Shown here one piece after another: positions 1-8,024 of a DNA stretch of 32,409 nt. Where the stretch lies: assembly GCA_017882335.1 (NCBI GenBank), contig JADGPR010000033.1, positions 1-32,409 of the forward strand, written 5' to 3'. A program made the position numbers and the translations under genes. Position 1 is the first letter of the stretch; each line of letters starts with the position of its first letter. Source of the stretch: Bacteroidales bacterium (GTDB lineage: Bacteria > Bacteroidota > Bacteroidia > Bacteroidales > FEN-979). The notes beneath the pieces were generated by a model. That model ran no database searches. It was given only the letters and a program-made list of their open reading frames with translations, and was not told where the DNA came from.

Positions 1-2055
1 GCAGAAGATTATTACTCAAAACACCCTGAACCGTCGACGATTATAATTGAAAAAAAATCCGGTAAAAGAGTTGCCATCGTTGGCTCAGGGCCTGCAGGCC
101 TTACCGCAGCCTATTTTCTTGCATTAAAAGGCCACCAGGTAAAAATCTTTGAAGCAGCTGCGGAATTAGGCGGAATGTTAAAATTGACGTTACCTGAGTA
201 CCGTTTACCGAACAGTATTGTAGACAGGGATATTCAAAACATTCTGTCGCTTGGAGTCGAACATGAGGTCAACTGTAAGATCGAACATCTTGATGATCTT
301 AAAAAAGGAGGATTTGATACCCTGTTTGTTTCTGTAGGTACTCATGAAACCACTTCAATGAAAGTCGAAGGATCAAACCTTCAGGGTATTGTCTCCTGCC
401 TGGATTTTCTTCGTGAATCAAAAATCGGCAAAAAGACCGATCTGACAGGTAAAAAAGTTATGGTGATTGGTGGAGGAAATACCGCAATGGATGCTTCTCG
501 CACTGCTATCAGGCTTGGGGCTGCATCGGTAAAAATTATTTATCGGAGAAGCAGGGAAGAAATGCCTGCCTGGAAAGTGGAATTGAAGGAAGCAATAGAA
601 GAAGGTGTTAAAATCGATGTGCTTTGTAATCCGGTCAAATTCATTGGTGAGAACTATATCATTAAAAAAGCTGAATTGATCCGGATGAAATTAGGCGAAC
701 CGGATGAAAGCGGCAGAAAAAGCCCTATCGGGATCAATGGTTCTGAATATACAGAAGAAGTTGACTTTGTTATTGAAGCCATTGGATTAAAACCAACAAC
801 TTCCATCTTTAAAAACGAACTTGATCTTGCCCAAAATGGCAGAATAAAGGTCAATTCAAAAACGCTCCAAACTTCTACTCCCTGGATCTTCGCAGGAGGG
901 GATGCTGTTACCGGATCATCTACGATCATTGAAGCTGTGGGCCAAGGGAAAAAGGCTGCTCTATACATGGACAAATACCTTAATAATGAAAATCCGGAAG
1001 AGTTCGAGTTCGGAGATAAACTGGCTGCTGTCGATAAGAAAGTGATTCTTAATCGGGAGAATATTCTACACCTGCCTGCAATGGATGATAATTTAAGACC
1101 GATTGCAGAAAGGATCAGGGATTTTAAAGACATTGAACACACTTTCACAGAAGAGCAGGTCAAACAGAGTACTGAACGTTGCCTGAACTGCAGCAATTGT
1201 CGTGAATGTCATCAGTGTATTTCGGTCTGTCCTGCCAATGCTATCGACTTCTCACAAAAAGAAGAGAAAATATCGACCAAAGCAAGCAGCATCATTGTTT
1301 CTTCCGGATTTCATCTTTTTAACGCGGAAGGAAAACCACAATATGGTTCTGCAAAGTATGCCAATGTGATCGATTCATTGCAGATGGACCGGCTGATAGC
1401 ACCCACGCGACCGTATAATAATGTCTTACGCCCGGGTGATGGAAAAGTACCTGGAAATATTGCCTACGTCCTTTGTACAGGTTCACGCGATTCAAGTCTT
1501 GAAAACTATCGTTCGTGCAGCATGGCTTCTGCAAACAACCCAATTTGCTCGCAAATCTGTTGCATGTATTCGATCAAACAAGCACAGCTTTTAATGGGAG
1601 CCTTGCCTATGGCGGATATTACCATTTATTACATCGATATCCGGGCTTTCGGTAAAGGATATGAAGAATTCTATCAGCAATCGAAATCAATGGGTGTCAA
1701 CTTTGTGAAAGGAAAAGTGGCAAGGATTAGGAAAGAAGATAAGAGTGGTGATTTGATCCTGCGATTTGAAAATATTGAAACAGGTCAAGTGAAAGAGGTC
1801 AAGCATGATTTGGTTATACTATCCGTGGGAGTTCAGCCAAACAATGAAATTGTAAAGGCTTTTAAGGGTTCACCTCTTGAACTGGATGAATTCAGTTTCA
1901 TTAAGCAAGTTGATGTATTAACGAGCCCTTCCAAAACTACAATAGAAGGTGTATTTGTCGCCGGCACCGCTGCCGGACCAATGGATATCCCGGATTCCAT
2001 ACTTTCGGCCGGTTGTGCCGCCTCAGAAGTTGCCAGTTATTTGAATGTAAAATGA
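1..2055 (+). CDS. GltD-HdrA fusion FAD/NAD(P)H oxidoreductase, 5' partial
   Basis: The frame is open from base 1, so the true start lies upstream; 684 codons are visible. Visible residues 22-33 hold an FAD-binding GSGPAG motif. Around 150-175 is a second Rossmann motif (GGGNTAMDASR) followed by YRRSREEMPA, as in GltD-type NAD(P)H binding. IFAGGDAVTG closes the GltD module. Near 394-420 is a cysteine cluster with spacing CxxCxxCxxCxxCxxxCP. The last ~260 residues resemble HdrA, with the CSQICCMYSIKQA cysteine signature and a final FAD segment ending AGTAAGPMDIPDS. The protein probably moves electrons between NAD(P)H or another donor and an Hdr/Qmo-type partner through flavin and FeS centres. 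It is followed by an HdrA-like gene and a QmoC-like gene on the same strand. The family and fusion are clear; the substrate is not. Confidence 0.85.
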   Translation, partial: AEDYYSKHPEPSTIIIEKKSGKRVAIVGSGPAGLTAAYFLALKGHQVKIFEAAAELGGMLKLTLPEYRLPNSIVDRDIQNILSLGVEHEVNCKIEHLDDLKKGGFDTLFVSVGTHETTSMKVEGSNLQGIVSCLDFLRESKIGKKTDLTGKKVMVIGGGNTAMDASRTAIRLGAASVKIIYRRSREEMPAWKVELKEAIEEGVKIDVLCNPVKFIGENYIIKKAELIRMKLGEPDESGRKSPIGINGSEYTEEVDFVIEAIGLKPTTSIFKNELDLAQNGRIKVNSKTLQTSTPWIFAGGDAVTGSSTIIEAVGQGKKAALYMDKYLNNENPEEFEFGDKLAAVDKKVILNRENILHLPAMDDNLRPIAERIRDFKDIEHTFTEEQVKQSTERCLNCSNCRECHQCISVCPANAIDFSQKEEKISTKASSIIVSSGFHLFNAEGKPQYGSAKYANVIDSLQMDRLIAPTRPYNNVLRPGDGKVPGNIAYVLCTGSRDSSLENYRSCSMASANNPICSQICCMYSIKQAQLLMGALPMADITIYYIDIRAFGKGYEEFYQQSKSMGVNFVKGKVARIRKEDKSGDLILRFENIETGQVKEVKHDLVILSVGVQPNNEIVKAFKGSPLELDEFSFIKQVDVLTSPSKTTIEGVFVAGTAAGPMDIPDSILSAGCAASEVASYLNVK

Positions 2056-2098
2056 CCCCTCCCCGACCCTCCCCATTCGGGGATGGAGTGAAGAAGGG
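2056..2098 (+). repeat. C-rich hairpin element in the operon spacer
   Basis: The 56-bp spacer between the two HdrA-like genes is unusually C-rich and then G-rich. CCCCATTCGGGG (2071-2082) forms a short GC stem, and flanking CCCT and AGGG could extend the fold. It starts directly after the TGA of the upstream gene. It may be a dispersed intergenic repeat or an mRNA-processing hairpin; only one copy was seen here. Confidence 0.35.
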
Positions 2099-2111
2099 TA
2101 AAATATATCAT

Positions 2112-4115
2112 ATGGAACAAAAACAAAAAAAAGAACGAATAGGAGTCTATATCTGCCATTGCGGTGGAAATATTTCTGACTACGTTGATGTGGCCCAGAT
2201 CAAAGATATCGTGAAAAACGAAGAGGGTGTAATCGTATCAAAGAATGTCATGTTTGCCTGTGCCGACTCTAACCAGAAGGAGATGATCAAGGATATACAG
2301 GACGAAAAACTTGATGCAATTGTAGTGGCATCCTGTTCTCCTAAACTTCATCTTCATACTTTCAGGAATGTCGCATTAAGGGGCGGGATCAATCCTTATA
2401 ATTATACCCAGGTAAACATCCGTGAACAATGTTCATGGGCACATTCAGACACACCCGGAGAGGCAACCGTAAAAGCCGCCGGGCTCATCCGGGCGGGAAT
2501 AAGGAAAGTCTCCTTTTCCGAAGCCCTCGAAAATATTGAAGTTTCATCCATCAGGGCGGCTGTCGTCATTGGAGCTGGTATTTCCGGAATGCGTGCAGCC
2601 ATTGACCTGGCTAAAATGGGAAACCAGGTGTACCTGATTGAAAAGGAGGATACCCTGGGAGGGCATGTTGCAAAATGGGGTGAACTGTATATCACGGACC
2701 AAACGGGAAAGAACATAATTGCCGCTCTTACAAAGGAAGTTAAAAGGTTAACAAATATTACCATTTTTACACTTGCATCTGTTGAAAAGGTATCCGGCAG
2801 TATTGGCAATTTTATAGTCGATGTTAAGATAGGCTCTGAAATCCTGAATCTGAAATCGGGAGCTATCCTTGTGACAACAGGATTTGATTCTTATATCCCA
2901 AAGGATGGAGAATTTGGTTACAAAACCTATCCGTCTGTATTAACGCTTCCTGAATTCAGAGAATTGATTGATCATACCAAAGAAACCCTGGTTTACAATA
3001 ATCGTAAGGTAAAAAGTATTGCATATATCTATTGTGTGGGAATGAGGCAGGCCAAGGGCGAGAATAAATATTGTTCCAGGGTTTGCTGCACTACAGCTAT
3101 TCATAGTTCCTTGCTTCTTCATGAGAAATTCAGGAACATCAAGGCATATCATCTGTATCGGGACATACGTACATATGGCAAACAAGAGATCCTGTATGAA
3201 CGCTCGTCCAAAAACGGAGATATTTACCTGAAATATGAAGAAAAAACGCCACCAGTTGTCGAACAAAACAATGGCAAACTCCTGGTAAAAATTAAAGATG
3301 AACTTACCAAACGAATGGATTTGGAGCTTGAAGCAGACCTGGTAATTCTTGTCACCGGGATGGTGCCACGCAATGATAGTGCAGAGATCTCCGGAAAACT
3401 TAAGATTCCTGCCGGGAATGATAACTTCTTCAATGAAATACATCCAAAACTAAGGCCTGTTGAGACTGTCATCAATGGCATATTTTTAGGTGGTTCCTGC
3501 CAGGGTCCTAAAAATATCTCAGAATCCGTCCAGTCCTCACTATCGGCTGCAGTCAAGATCAATGCGCTTACGAAAAACCCAACTATTCTGCTTGAACCAA
3601 TTATTGCCCGGATCAATTTTGAAGCCTGTGTCTGGTGTGAGAAATGTGCAGAAGTATGTGAATACGATGCAATTCATCCGTTGGAAATGTATGGCAAAGT
3701 TGTGGCATCGGTGAATGAAGCTGTTTGCAAAGGTTGCGGAATGTGTACTCCAATCTGTCCCGTAGATGCCATCGACATTGCCCAGTATTCTAATGCTGAG
3801 GTCGAAGGAATGATTGATGGATTTATGAAAAAAGTCGAACTTGAAACCGCAGAAGGTAATGCGTCACAGAGTGCAGGCGGAGAACGTATCATGATGAAAG
3901 ACATGCCTCAAATCTGGCGTAATATCGCTGGTTCTCTGGAGGATGGTTCAAAGACAATTCCTGCATTAGCAATAGAACTCAAGTTGAATCCTGAACTCAT
4001 TACCTATCACCTGATGACTATGAATAAATACAGCCTGGTAGAAGCAAATGGATTGAATGATTCGGATGAATATTATACGTATAAACTAAAAAACCTTCCT
4101 CATGTCCAGAATTGA
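2112..4115 (+). CDS. HdrA-like FAD/FeS oxidoreductase with C-terminal winged helix
   Basis: The start was set at ATG 2112 because MEQKQKKERIGVYICHCGGN matches an HdrA N-terminus; the longer frame begins inside the upstream gene and crosses the C-rich repeat. 667 aa. HdrA features in order: CHCGGN near residue 15; an FAD-binding VIGAGISGMRAA near 155; YCSRVCCTTAI (HdrA cysteines); and two ferredoxin clusters near 507-560 (CVWCEKCAEVCEYDAI and CKGCGMCTPICPVDAI). After the usual HdrA ending (VEGMIDGF) there are about 100 extra residues. Their ALAIELKLNPELITYHL stretch looks like a winged-helix segment. The product should relay electrons by flavin and FeS as the QmoA/B- or HdrA-like subunit. It overlaps the next gene by 14 bp, suggesting translational coupling. 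Confidence 0.87.
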   Translation: MEQKQKKERIGVYICHCGGNISDYVDVAQIKDIVKNEEGVIVSKNVMFACADSNQKEMIKDIQDEKLDAIVVASCSPKLHLHTFRNVALRGGINPYNYTQVNIREQCSWAHSDTPGEATVKAAGLIRAGIRKVSFSEALENIEVSSIRAAVVIGAGISGMRAAIDLAKMGNQVYLIEKEDTLGGHVAKWGELYITDQTGKNIIAALTKEVKRLTNITIFTLASVEKVSGSIGNFIVDVKIGSEILNLKSGAILVTTGFDSYIPKDGEFGYKTYPSVLTLPEFRELIDHTKETLVYNNRKVKSIAYIYCVGMRQAKGENKYCSRVCCTTAIHSSLLLHEKFRNIKAYHLYRDIRTYGKQEILYERSSKNGDIYLKYEEKTPPVVEQNNGKLLVKIKDELTKRMDLELEADLVILVTGMVPRNDSAEISGKLKIPAGNDNFFNEIHPKLRPVETVINGIFLGGSCQGPKNISESVQSSLSAAVKINALTKNPTILLEPIIARINFEACVWCEKCAEVCEYDAIHPLEMYGKVVASVNEAVCKGCGMCTPICPVDAIDIAQYSNAEVEGMIDGFMKKVELETAEGNASQSAGGERIMMKDMPQIWRNIAGSLEDGSKTIPALAIELKLNPELITYHLMTMNKYSLVEANGLNDSDEYYTYKLKNLPHVQN

Positions 4116-5223
4116 TCCTGAATTTGCATCGGAAATAAAAAAATACGGAGCGAAGGATTTTAATGCCTGTTTCAACTGCGGTAATTGTACGGCTGTTTGC
4201 GGTCTTACTGATAAAAGCGTGAATTATCCACGTATATTCCTTCGTTATGGGATGCTTGGGCTAAAGGAAGAGATTCTGCAAAGCAAGGAAATCTGGTTGT
4301 GTTATGCCTGTGGTGAATGTTCTGAAACCTGTCCCCGGCAAGCTGGCCCAGGCGACTATATGGCTGCCCTTCGTCGTTATGCAATCGCCAGTTACGAGCC
4401 CACCGGCCTGACAAAACTGATCTTTAAAAGCAAACCCGTTTTTATCCTGTTTACAATTTCTCTTTCTGTTTTGCTTGGATTCTTTCTCTTCACATTGAAA
4501 CCCGATCACGAAGTTTCCCGATGGCTGTTTACCATCATCCCTTATGCAGTGATCCATAATCTCGGATTGATCATTTTCAGTATCACCGGAATTTCTGTTG
4601 TTTGGGGTTTGATAACCATGTTCTTAAAACTTTCAAAGAATATCGTGAAAACAGACAACCCTAAAAGGAATACCTTGAAATCACTGAAAGAAGTCATGAA
4701 TGAACTTGCAACCATGAACCGCTACCAGACATGCGATAAGGAAGAAGACTCCTTTTGGAAGAATAAACCTGCGGCAGTCCAACCCTGGTTTGTCCATTGG
4801 TCAATAATGTGGGGGTTTATAGGCTTGCTTCTTGCAACCGTCCTGGATTTTATGCTTAAAGATCCTGCAACGGATATCTGGTGGCCAAGCCGTATCCTCG
4901 GAACCGTTGCCGGTTTGCTCCTGGTTTATGGAACCAGCCTTGCTATAAATTACCGTCTTAAAAAAGTGACCAAAGCCTATTCAGAGACTCGTCTTGCCGA
5001 CTGGATGTTTTTATTATTCCTTTGGATTGCAGGAATAACTGGGTTCTGGCTGGAGGTTTCAGTTGCTTTAAATGCAGATTATTTGGTTAATCATATTGTC
5101 TTACTCATTCATACGATCATTTCTATGGAATTGGTCTTATTGTTTGCTTTTTCAAAGTTTGCCCATGTAGTTTACAGGCCATTGGCTCTGTTTTTTTATT
5201 TCAACAATGGGAATAGTAATTAA
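4102..5223 (+). CDS. QmoC-like HdrC/cytochrome b membrane subunit
   Basis: 373 aa, close to the usual QmoC length. The N-terminal HdrC module has two CCG-type 4Fe-4S motifs: CFNCGNCTAVC near residues 23-33 and CYACGECSETCP near 72-83. The rest has about six hydrophobic segments, with histidines in AVIHNLG, WFVHWSIMWG and HTIISMELVLLF, consistent with a diheme cytochrome b of the HdrE/NarI kind. This is the domain order of QmoC, the quinone-facing subunit of quinone-interacting membrane oxidoreductase. Together with the two preceding HdrA-like genes it forms a three-gene Qmo-like complex. AprAB and Sat, the usual partners in sulfate reducers, are not in the window, so the electron acceptor or donor may be different. 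Confidence 0.85.
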   Translation: MSRIDPEFASEIKKYGAKDFNACFNCGNCTAVCGLTDKSVNYPRIFLRYGMLGLKEEILQSKEIWLCYACGECSETCPRQAGPGDYMAALRRYAIASYEPTGLTKLIFKSKPVFILFTISLSVLLGFFLFTLKPDHEVSRWLFTIIPYAVIHNLGLIIFSITGISVVWGLITMFLKLSKNIVKTDNPKRNTLKSLKEVMNELATMNRYQTCDKEEDSFWKNKPAAVQPWFVHWSIMWGFIGLLLATVLDFMLKDPATDIWWPSRILGTVAGLLLVYGTSLAINYRLKKVTKAYSETRLADWMFLLFLWIAGITGFWLEVSVALNADYLVNHIVLLIHTIISMELVLLFAFSKFAHVVYRPLALFFYFNNGNSN

Positions 5224-5256
5224 TTAAATGGTATTCATCTTTTAAAAAAACACATT

Positions 5257-5682
5257 ATGGAAAAAAAGAATTTTACTATGGGCTTGTTTTCCGGAAGCCT
5301 TGATAAATTGACAGCAGCAGGTATTATCCTGAGCGGTGCAATTGCACATGGCATGTCGGTTGACATCTACGTGCTTTTACAGGGTGCCCGTGCCTTTAAA
5401 AAAGATATAGGCGCAGATATTGATAAGCTTTCTATGGCTGAGAATGCAAATCTTAAATCTGAATTTGTGGCATCACTTGAAAGACTGAAAGTTAAATCCT
5501 GGCTCGATTTTTTCAAAGAAGCAAAGGGAATGGGTGAGGTTAGAATCCATATCTGCGGCCTTGCAGGAAAGATCTGGGGTGGTGAAAAAATGGAAGACTT
5601 CGTTGATATTGTCGATGATATCTGCGGAATAGGTGAATATATCATCAATGCACAGGAGGCAGACCTTCATCTGTTTATTTGA
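5257..5682 (+). CDS. DsrE-like small sulfur-transfer protein
   Basis: 141 aa, soluble. The N-terminus TMGLFSGSLDKLTAAGIIL and the glycine/hydrophobic pattern match the DsrE/peroxiredoxin-like fold. Cys100 (HICGLAG) and Cys123 (DICGIG) are candidate active cysteines. It follows the QmoC-like gene by 33 bp on the same strand, so it is probably co-transcribed. Family members carry or relay persulfide sulfur, or dock to Hdr-like complexes. By context it is a cytosolic partner of the Qmo-like complex. Specific partners cannot be read from the sequence. Confidence 0.75.
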   Translation: MEKKNFTMGLFSGSLDKLTAAGIILSGAIAHGMSVDIYVLLQGARAFKKDIGADIDKLSMAENANLKSEFVASLERLKVKSWLDFFKEAKGMGEVRIHICGLAGKIWGGEKMEDFVDIVDDICGIGEYIINAQEADLHLFI

Positions 5683-5697
5683 TTTATGACAAGTATA

Positions 5698-6027
5698 ATG
5701 AAAGTAGCAATCCCAACTGATAATGGTCAGGTGATAGGAAAGAAGTTCAAGGGTTCAAGAGGATTCCTGGTTGCGACCATTGAATCAGGAAAAATCATTC
5801 ACCAGGAGTTAAGATGGAATCTTTTAAGTGAAATGATAATTTCGGAACATGGATCATTATACAATCTTTGCGATTGCGATGCAGTAATCGTTAACGAGAT
5901 CGGACAGTGTCAATGCCAAAGGTTGAAGGCTGAAAAGAAAGATATCATCCAAACGGTCGAAACAGATATTCCTAAAGCATTTATTAAATACCTGGATAGT
6001 CTTCCCATATTTTTGAAAATAAATTAA
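5698..6027 (+). CDS. NifX/NifB-type cofactor-binding domain protein, divergent
   Basis: 109 aa from ATG 5698, where MKVAIPTDNGQVIG matches the usual N-terminus of the dinitrogenase FeMo-cofactor-biosynthesis (NifX/NafY) fold. An alternative ATG at 5686 adds MTSI. It lacks the glycine- and histidine-rich metal-binding region of typical members. Instead it has CDCDAVIVNEIGQCQCQRL, a four-cysteine cluster. It ends the Qmo-like operon. There are no nitrogenase genes nearby, and stand-alone members of this fold are common in FeS and metal contexts. A second member lies at 7619-7987, with a different cysteine layout. Confidence 0.7.
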   Translation: MKVAIPTDNGQVIGKKFKGSRGFLVATIESGKIIHQELRWNLLSEMIISEHGSLYNLCDCDAVIVNEIGQCQCQRLKAEKKDIIQTVETDIPKAFIKYLDSLPIFLKIN

Positions 6028-6029
6028 AT

Positions 6030-6044
6030 CGCATAAATATCACT
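6030..6044 (+). promoter_or_regulatory. Shared 15-bp upstream motif (copy 1)
   Basis: CGCATAAATATCACT ends 17 bp before the -7 box of the thioredoxin operon. Its exact reverse complement is at 8896-8910, where it has the same orientation relative to the minus-strand DUF302 operon. A 15-bp identity at two promoters of functionally similar operons suggests a common regulator. The regulator is not identified. Confidence 0.5.
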
Positions 6045-6061
6045 AATTAAAAAATCTTTCT

Positions 6062-6069
6062 TATCTTTG
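6062..6069 (+). promoter_or_regulatory. Bacteroidetes-type -7 box for thioredoxin operon
   Basis: TATCTTTG fits TAnnTTTG and lies 20 bp before the ATG at 6090. It separates this operon from the Qmo-like operon ending at 6027. Confidence 0.6.
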
Positions 6070-6089
6070 TACCCGTTAATGATATCTTT

Positions 6090-6515
6090 ATGTGGATAAC
6101 TTTTATAATACTTGGAATCGTAGCTTTTACTTTTACACTATTGTTGATGGTTGCCAGACGAAAGATGGGAAGCATCCAATCTGTACCTGATAGTCCCCAA
6201 GTTGTAACCCTTACGGATCAGAATTTTTCAAACAAGATAAAAATCGGGGTTGTTCTTGTTGATTTCTGGGCAGCCTGGTGCGGCCCCTGTAAAATGATGG
6301 GCCCCGTTTTGAATGACCTGGCGGAGGAAGTAAACGGGAAAGTGACCATTGGCAAAGTAAATGTGGAGGAACAAAAGATGACTTCGTCGAAATTTAAGAT
6401 CCGCAGTATTCCAACGATGATCCTCTTTAAAAATGGGATAGAAATTCATCGTTTCACAGGTTTTAAATCAAAAGAGACCATTCTCCGTGAATTCGAACGC
6501 AGGTCGTTAAATTAA
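6090..6515 (+). CDS. Membrane-anchored thioredoxin
   Basis: 141 aa. Residues 2-22 form a hydrophobic anchor (WITFIILGIVAFTFTLLLMVA). The remainder is a full thioredoxin fold with WCGPCK (Cys64, Cys67) and the cis-Pro segment IRSIPTMILF. It reduces disulfides or persulfides. Positive residues after the anchor (ARRK) suggest the thioredoxin domain may face the cytoplasm, but the topology is uncertain. It has its own promoter and is followed 16 bp later by an ArsF-like exported protein, so the two may act as a pair. Confidence 0.9.
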   Translation: MWITFIILGIVAFTFTLLLMVARRKMGSIQSVPDSPQVVTLTDQNFSNKIKIGVVLVDFWAAWCGPCKMMGPVLNDLAEEVNGKVTIGKVNVEEQKMTSSKFKIRSIPTMILFKNGIEIHRFTGFKSKETILREFERRSLN

Positions 6516-6531
6516 ATAAATACACGGTATT

Positions 6532-6957
6532 ATGAAAAAGTTCCTGATTCTTCTTGTATTTATGGCAATAATTGCAGGATTAACAGATAGCGTCGCACAA
6601 AATAAAATGCCTGTAACTAATGTCCCAAAGGTATTGGTATATTATTTTCACCCTACCGACCGTTGTCCGATCGATCAATCCATTGAAGCAAATACAAAAA
6701 TAGTTATGCAGTCGTTTTTCTCGAAAGAGACCGGGAACGGAACGATAACGTTCCGGGTAATCAACACCGATGATAAGGCCAATGCAAAGATCACGGCAAA
6801 ATTTGACATTAATGCCCAGGCCCTTTACATCGTTAAACTGGAAAAGGGCAAAGAGATCCAGAAGGACCTTACCCGTTTTGCCTTTGATTATGGCCAGAGC
6901 AATCCCGGGAAATTCAAGTCAGGCCTGAAGGATGAAATCGAGAAAGCGTTAAAATAA
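6532..6957 (+). CDS. Exported ArsF-family-like protein lacking the CxxC
   Basis: 141 aa with an N-terminal signal peptide (MKKFLILLVFMAIIAGLTDSVAQ). It shares the YYFH-x-T-x-RC start, the VINTDDKAN segment and overall length with the ArsF homologue at 12507-12902. That homologue reads RRCMTCQ, whereas this one reads DRCPIDQ: the second cysteine of the CxxC is missing and Cys45 is the only cysteine. It may bind or relay through one thiol, or form a mixed disulfide with the adjacent thioredoxin, rather than act as a dithiol redox enzyme. It ends 39 bp from the converging methyltransferase gene. Confidence 0.72.
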   Translation: MKKFLILLVFMAIIAGLTDSVAQNKMPVTNVPKVLVYYFHPTDRCPIDQSIEANTKIVMQSFFSKETGNGTITFRVINTDDKANAKITAKFDINAQALYIVKLEKGKEIQKDLTRFAFDYGQSNPGKFKSGLKDEIEKALK

Positions 6958-6996
6958 TCCTGTTGAGGGTATAAATACATGATGATATCCTTCTAT

Positions 6997-7611
6997 CTAT
7001 CTATGTGCCGTCATTAAAAAAACCGGGTATTCCTTGATTATTTCCGCGGAGACTTCTTTCCGGATAACAAAACATGGGGCAATTTTACTGTTATAGAACC
7101 CTTCCTGAAGAAGGATTGCTTTCAACTTCTCCGGGTTAAAGCCCTTGTGAACATCCATATTACCATCATGAAATGAACCATCCTCCTGGTAAAGATCCGC
7201 AATTGCCAAAATTCCTCCCGGATTTAGAAGATGATAAAATTTCTGAAAGATGGTATTGATATCCTTGATATGATGTAGCACCATTTGGCTATAGATGATG
7301 TCGAACTGTTCGCCACTGTATTCTTCTATTTCAAGATTAAAAAACAATGTTTTGAATTTCGAATGGTCACCAGTCTTCATCTTTTGTTCAGCCATATTCA
7401 GCATTTCCCGGGAGTTATCCATCAGGGTAATTTCCGAAAACCGGTCTTTCAGGTAAAAACTGAGCAAACCGGTACCGGCTCCAAATTCCATTGCCTTCGT
7501 GTTTGGTTTAAAGGCAACCATCTTCTGAAGTTGTCCGGCAACAGCCATTGTTCGCTCAAGATGCATCTTGTTCTTATCCCAGTCCTGTGCTTTTTGATCG
7601 AATTCGCTCAT
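6997..7611 (-). CDS. Class I SAM-dependent methyltransferase
   Basis: 204 aa. The SAM-binding motif AMEFGAGTGLLSFYL lies at about residues 41-55, followed by the acidic motif II segment ITLMDNS and IIYSQMVLHHIKD, typical of the Methyltransf_11/25 group. The substrate is not evident. It is the last gene of a minus-strand operon (DUF302, TauE half, NifX-like, methyltransferase), 7 bp after the NifX-like stop. Methylation of a sulfur, metalloid or small-molecule substrate would fit the neighbourhood, but that is inference. Confidence 0.85.
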   Translation of the reverse strand: MSEFDQKAQDWDKNKMHLERTMAVAGQLQKMVAFKPNTKAMEFGAGTGLLSFYLKDRFSEITLMDNSREMLNMAEQKMKTGDHSKFKTLFFNLEIEEYSGEQFDIIYSQMVLHHIKDINTIFQKFYHLLNPGGILAIADLYQEDGSFHDGNMDVHKGFNPEKLKAILLQEGFYNSKIAPCFVIRKEVSAEIIKEYPVFLMTAHR

Positions 7612-7618
7612 CGGTTTG

Positions 7619-7987
7619 TTATTTTACTTTATGATCATGACAACCACGTTCATGTTCTGTGCAGGTTTGCTCATTGTCTTTAATGGTTCCCTGAAGGAAT
7701 TCGGCAACGACTTTATCTGCTTGTCCATAGCATCCTCTGACCACCTCAATACCAAATTCATTCAGGTGATTGATTGCACCGGCACCAATGTTCCCGGCAA
7801 GCATAACGGATACTCCCTGTTCAGCCAGAATTTTTGCTATTCCCGAATGGCAGCCACATCCGTCTGATACCACAGGGGTTATAGATTCAATATTTTTTTC
7901 AGGTGAAATTGTATAAACTGTAAAGTTTTCAGAATGTCCAAAATGTTCATTTACGAAACCATTATGAATAGGTAAGGCGATTTTCAT
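7619..7987 (-). CDS. NifX/NifB-type cluster-binding protein
   Basis: 122 aa. MKIALPIHNGFVNEHFGHSENFTVY is the classical N-terminus of the dinitrogenase iron-molybdenum-cofactor domain. It is followed by DGCGCHSGIAKILAEQGV and an AGNIGAGAINHL glycine motif. The C-terminal tail is rich in Cys and His (TCTEHERGCHDH), suggesting metal binding. Stand-alone members bind FeS or metal clusters, and no nif genes are present. It lies between TauE-like and methyltransferase genes. An AAGAAAGAAAAAAT stretch precedes the ATG. Confidence 0.87.
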   Translation of the reverse strand: MKIALPIHNGFVNEHFGHSENFTVYTISPEKNIESITPVVSDGCGCHSGIAKILAEQGVSVMLAGNIGAGAINHLNEFGIEVVRGCYGQADKVVAEFLQGTIKDNEQTCTEHERGCHDHKVK

Positions 7988-8024
7988 ATTTTTTCTTTCT
8001 TATTTAGATTTAATTATTATCGAA

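Noticed and set aside
654-1196. Minus-strand ORF of 180 aa
   Set aside because: It lies fully antisense to the GltD-HdrA gene, with Ser/Ile-rich shadow composition and no domain pattern.
1-6027. Evidence for dissimilatory sulfate reduction
   Set aside because: Only Qmo-like subunits are present. Sat, AprAB and DsrAB are absent from the window, and the DsrC-like protein lacks CysB.
5698-7987. Nitrogen-fixation accessory genes
   Set aside because: The NifX-type domains are stand-alone, and no nifHDK, nifB radical-SAM or nifE/N genes are near.
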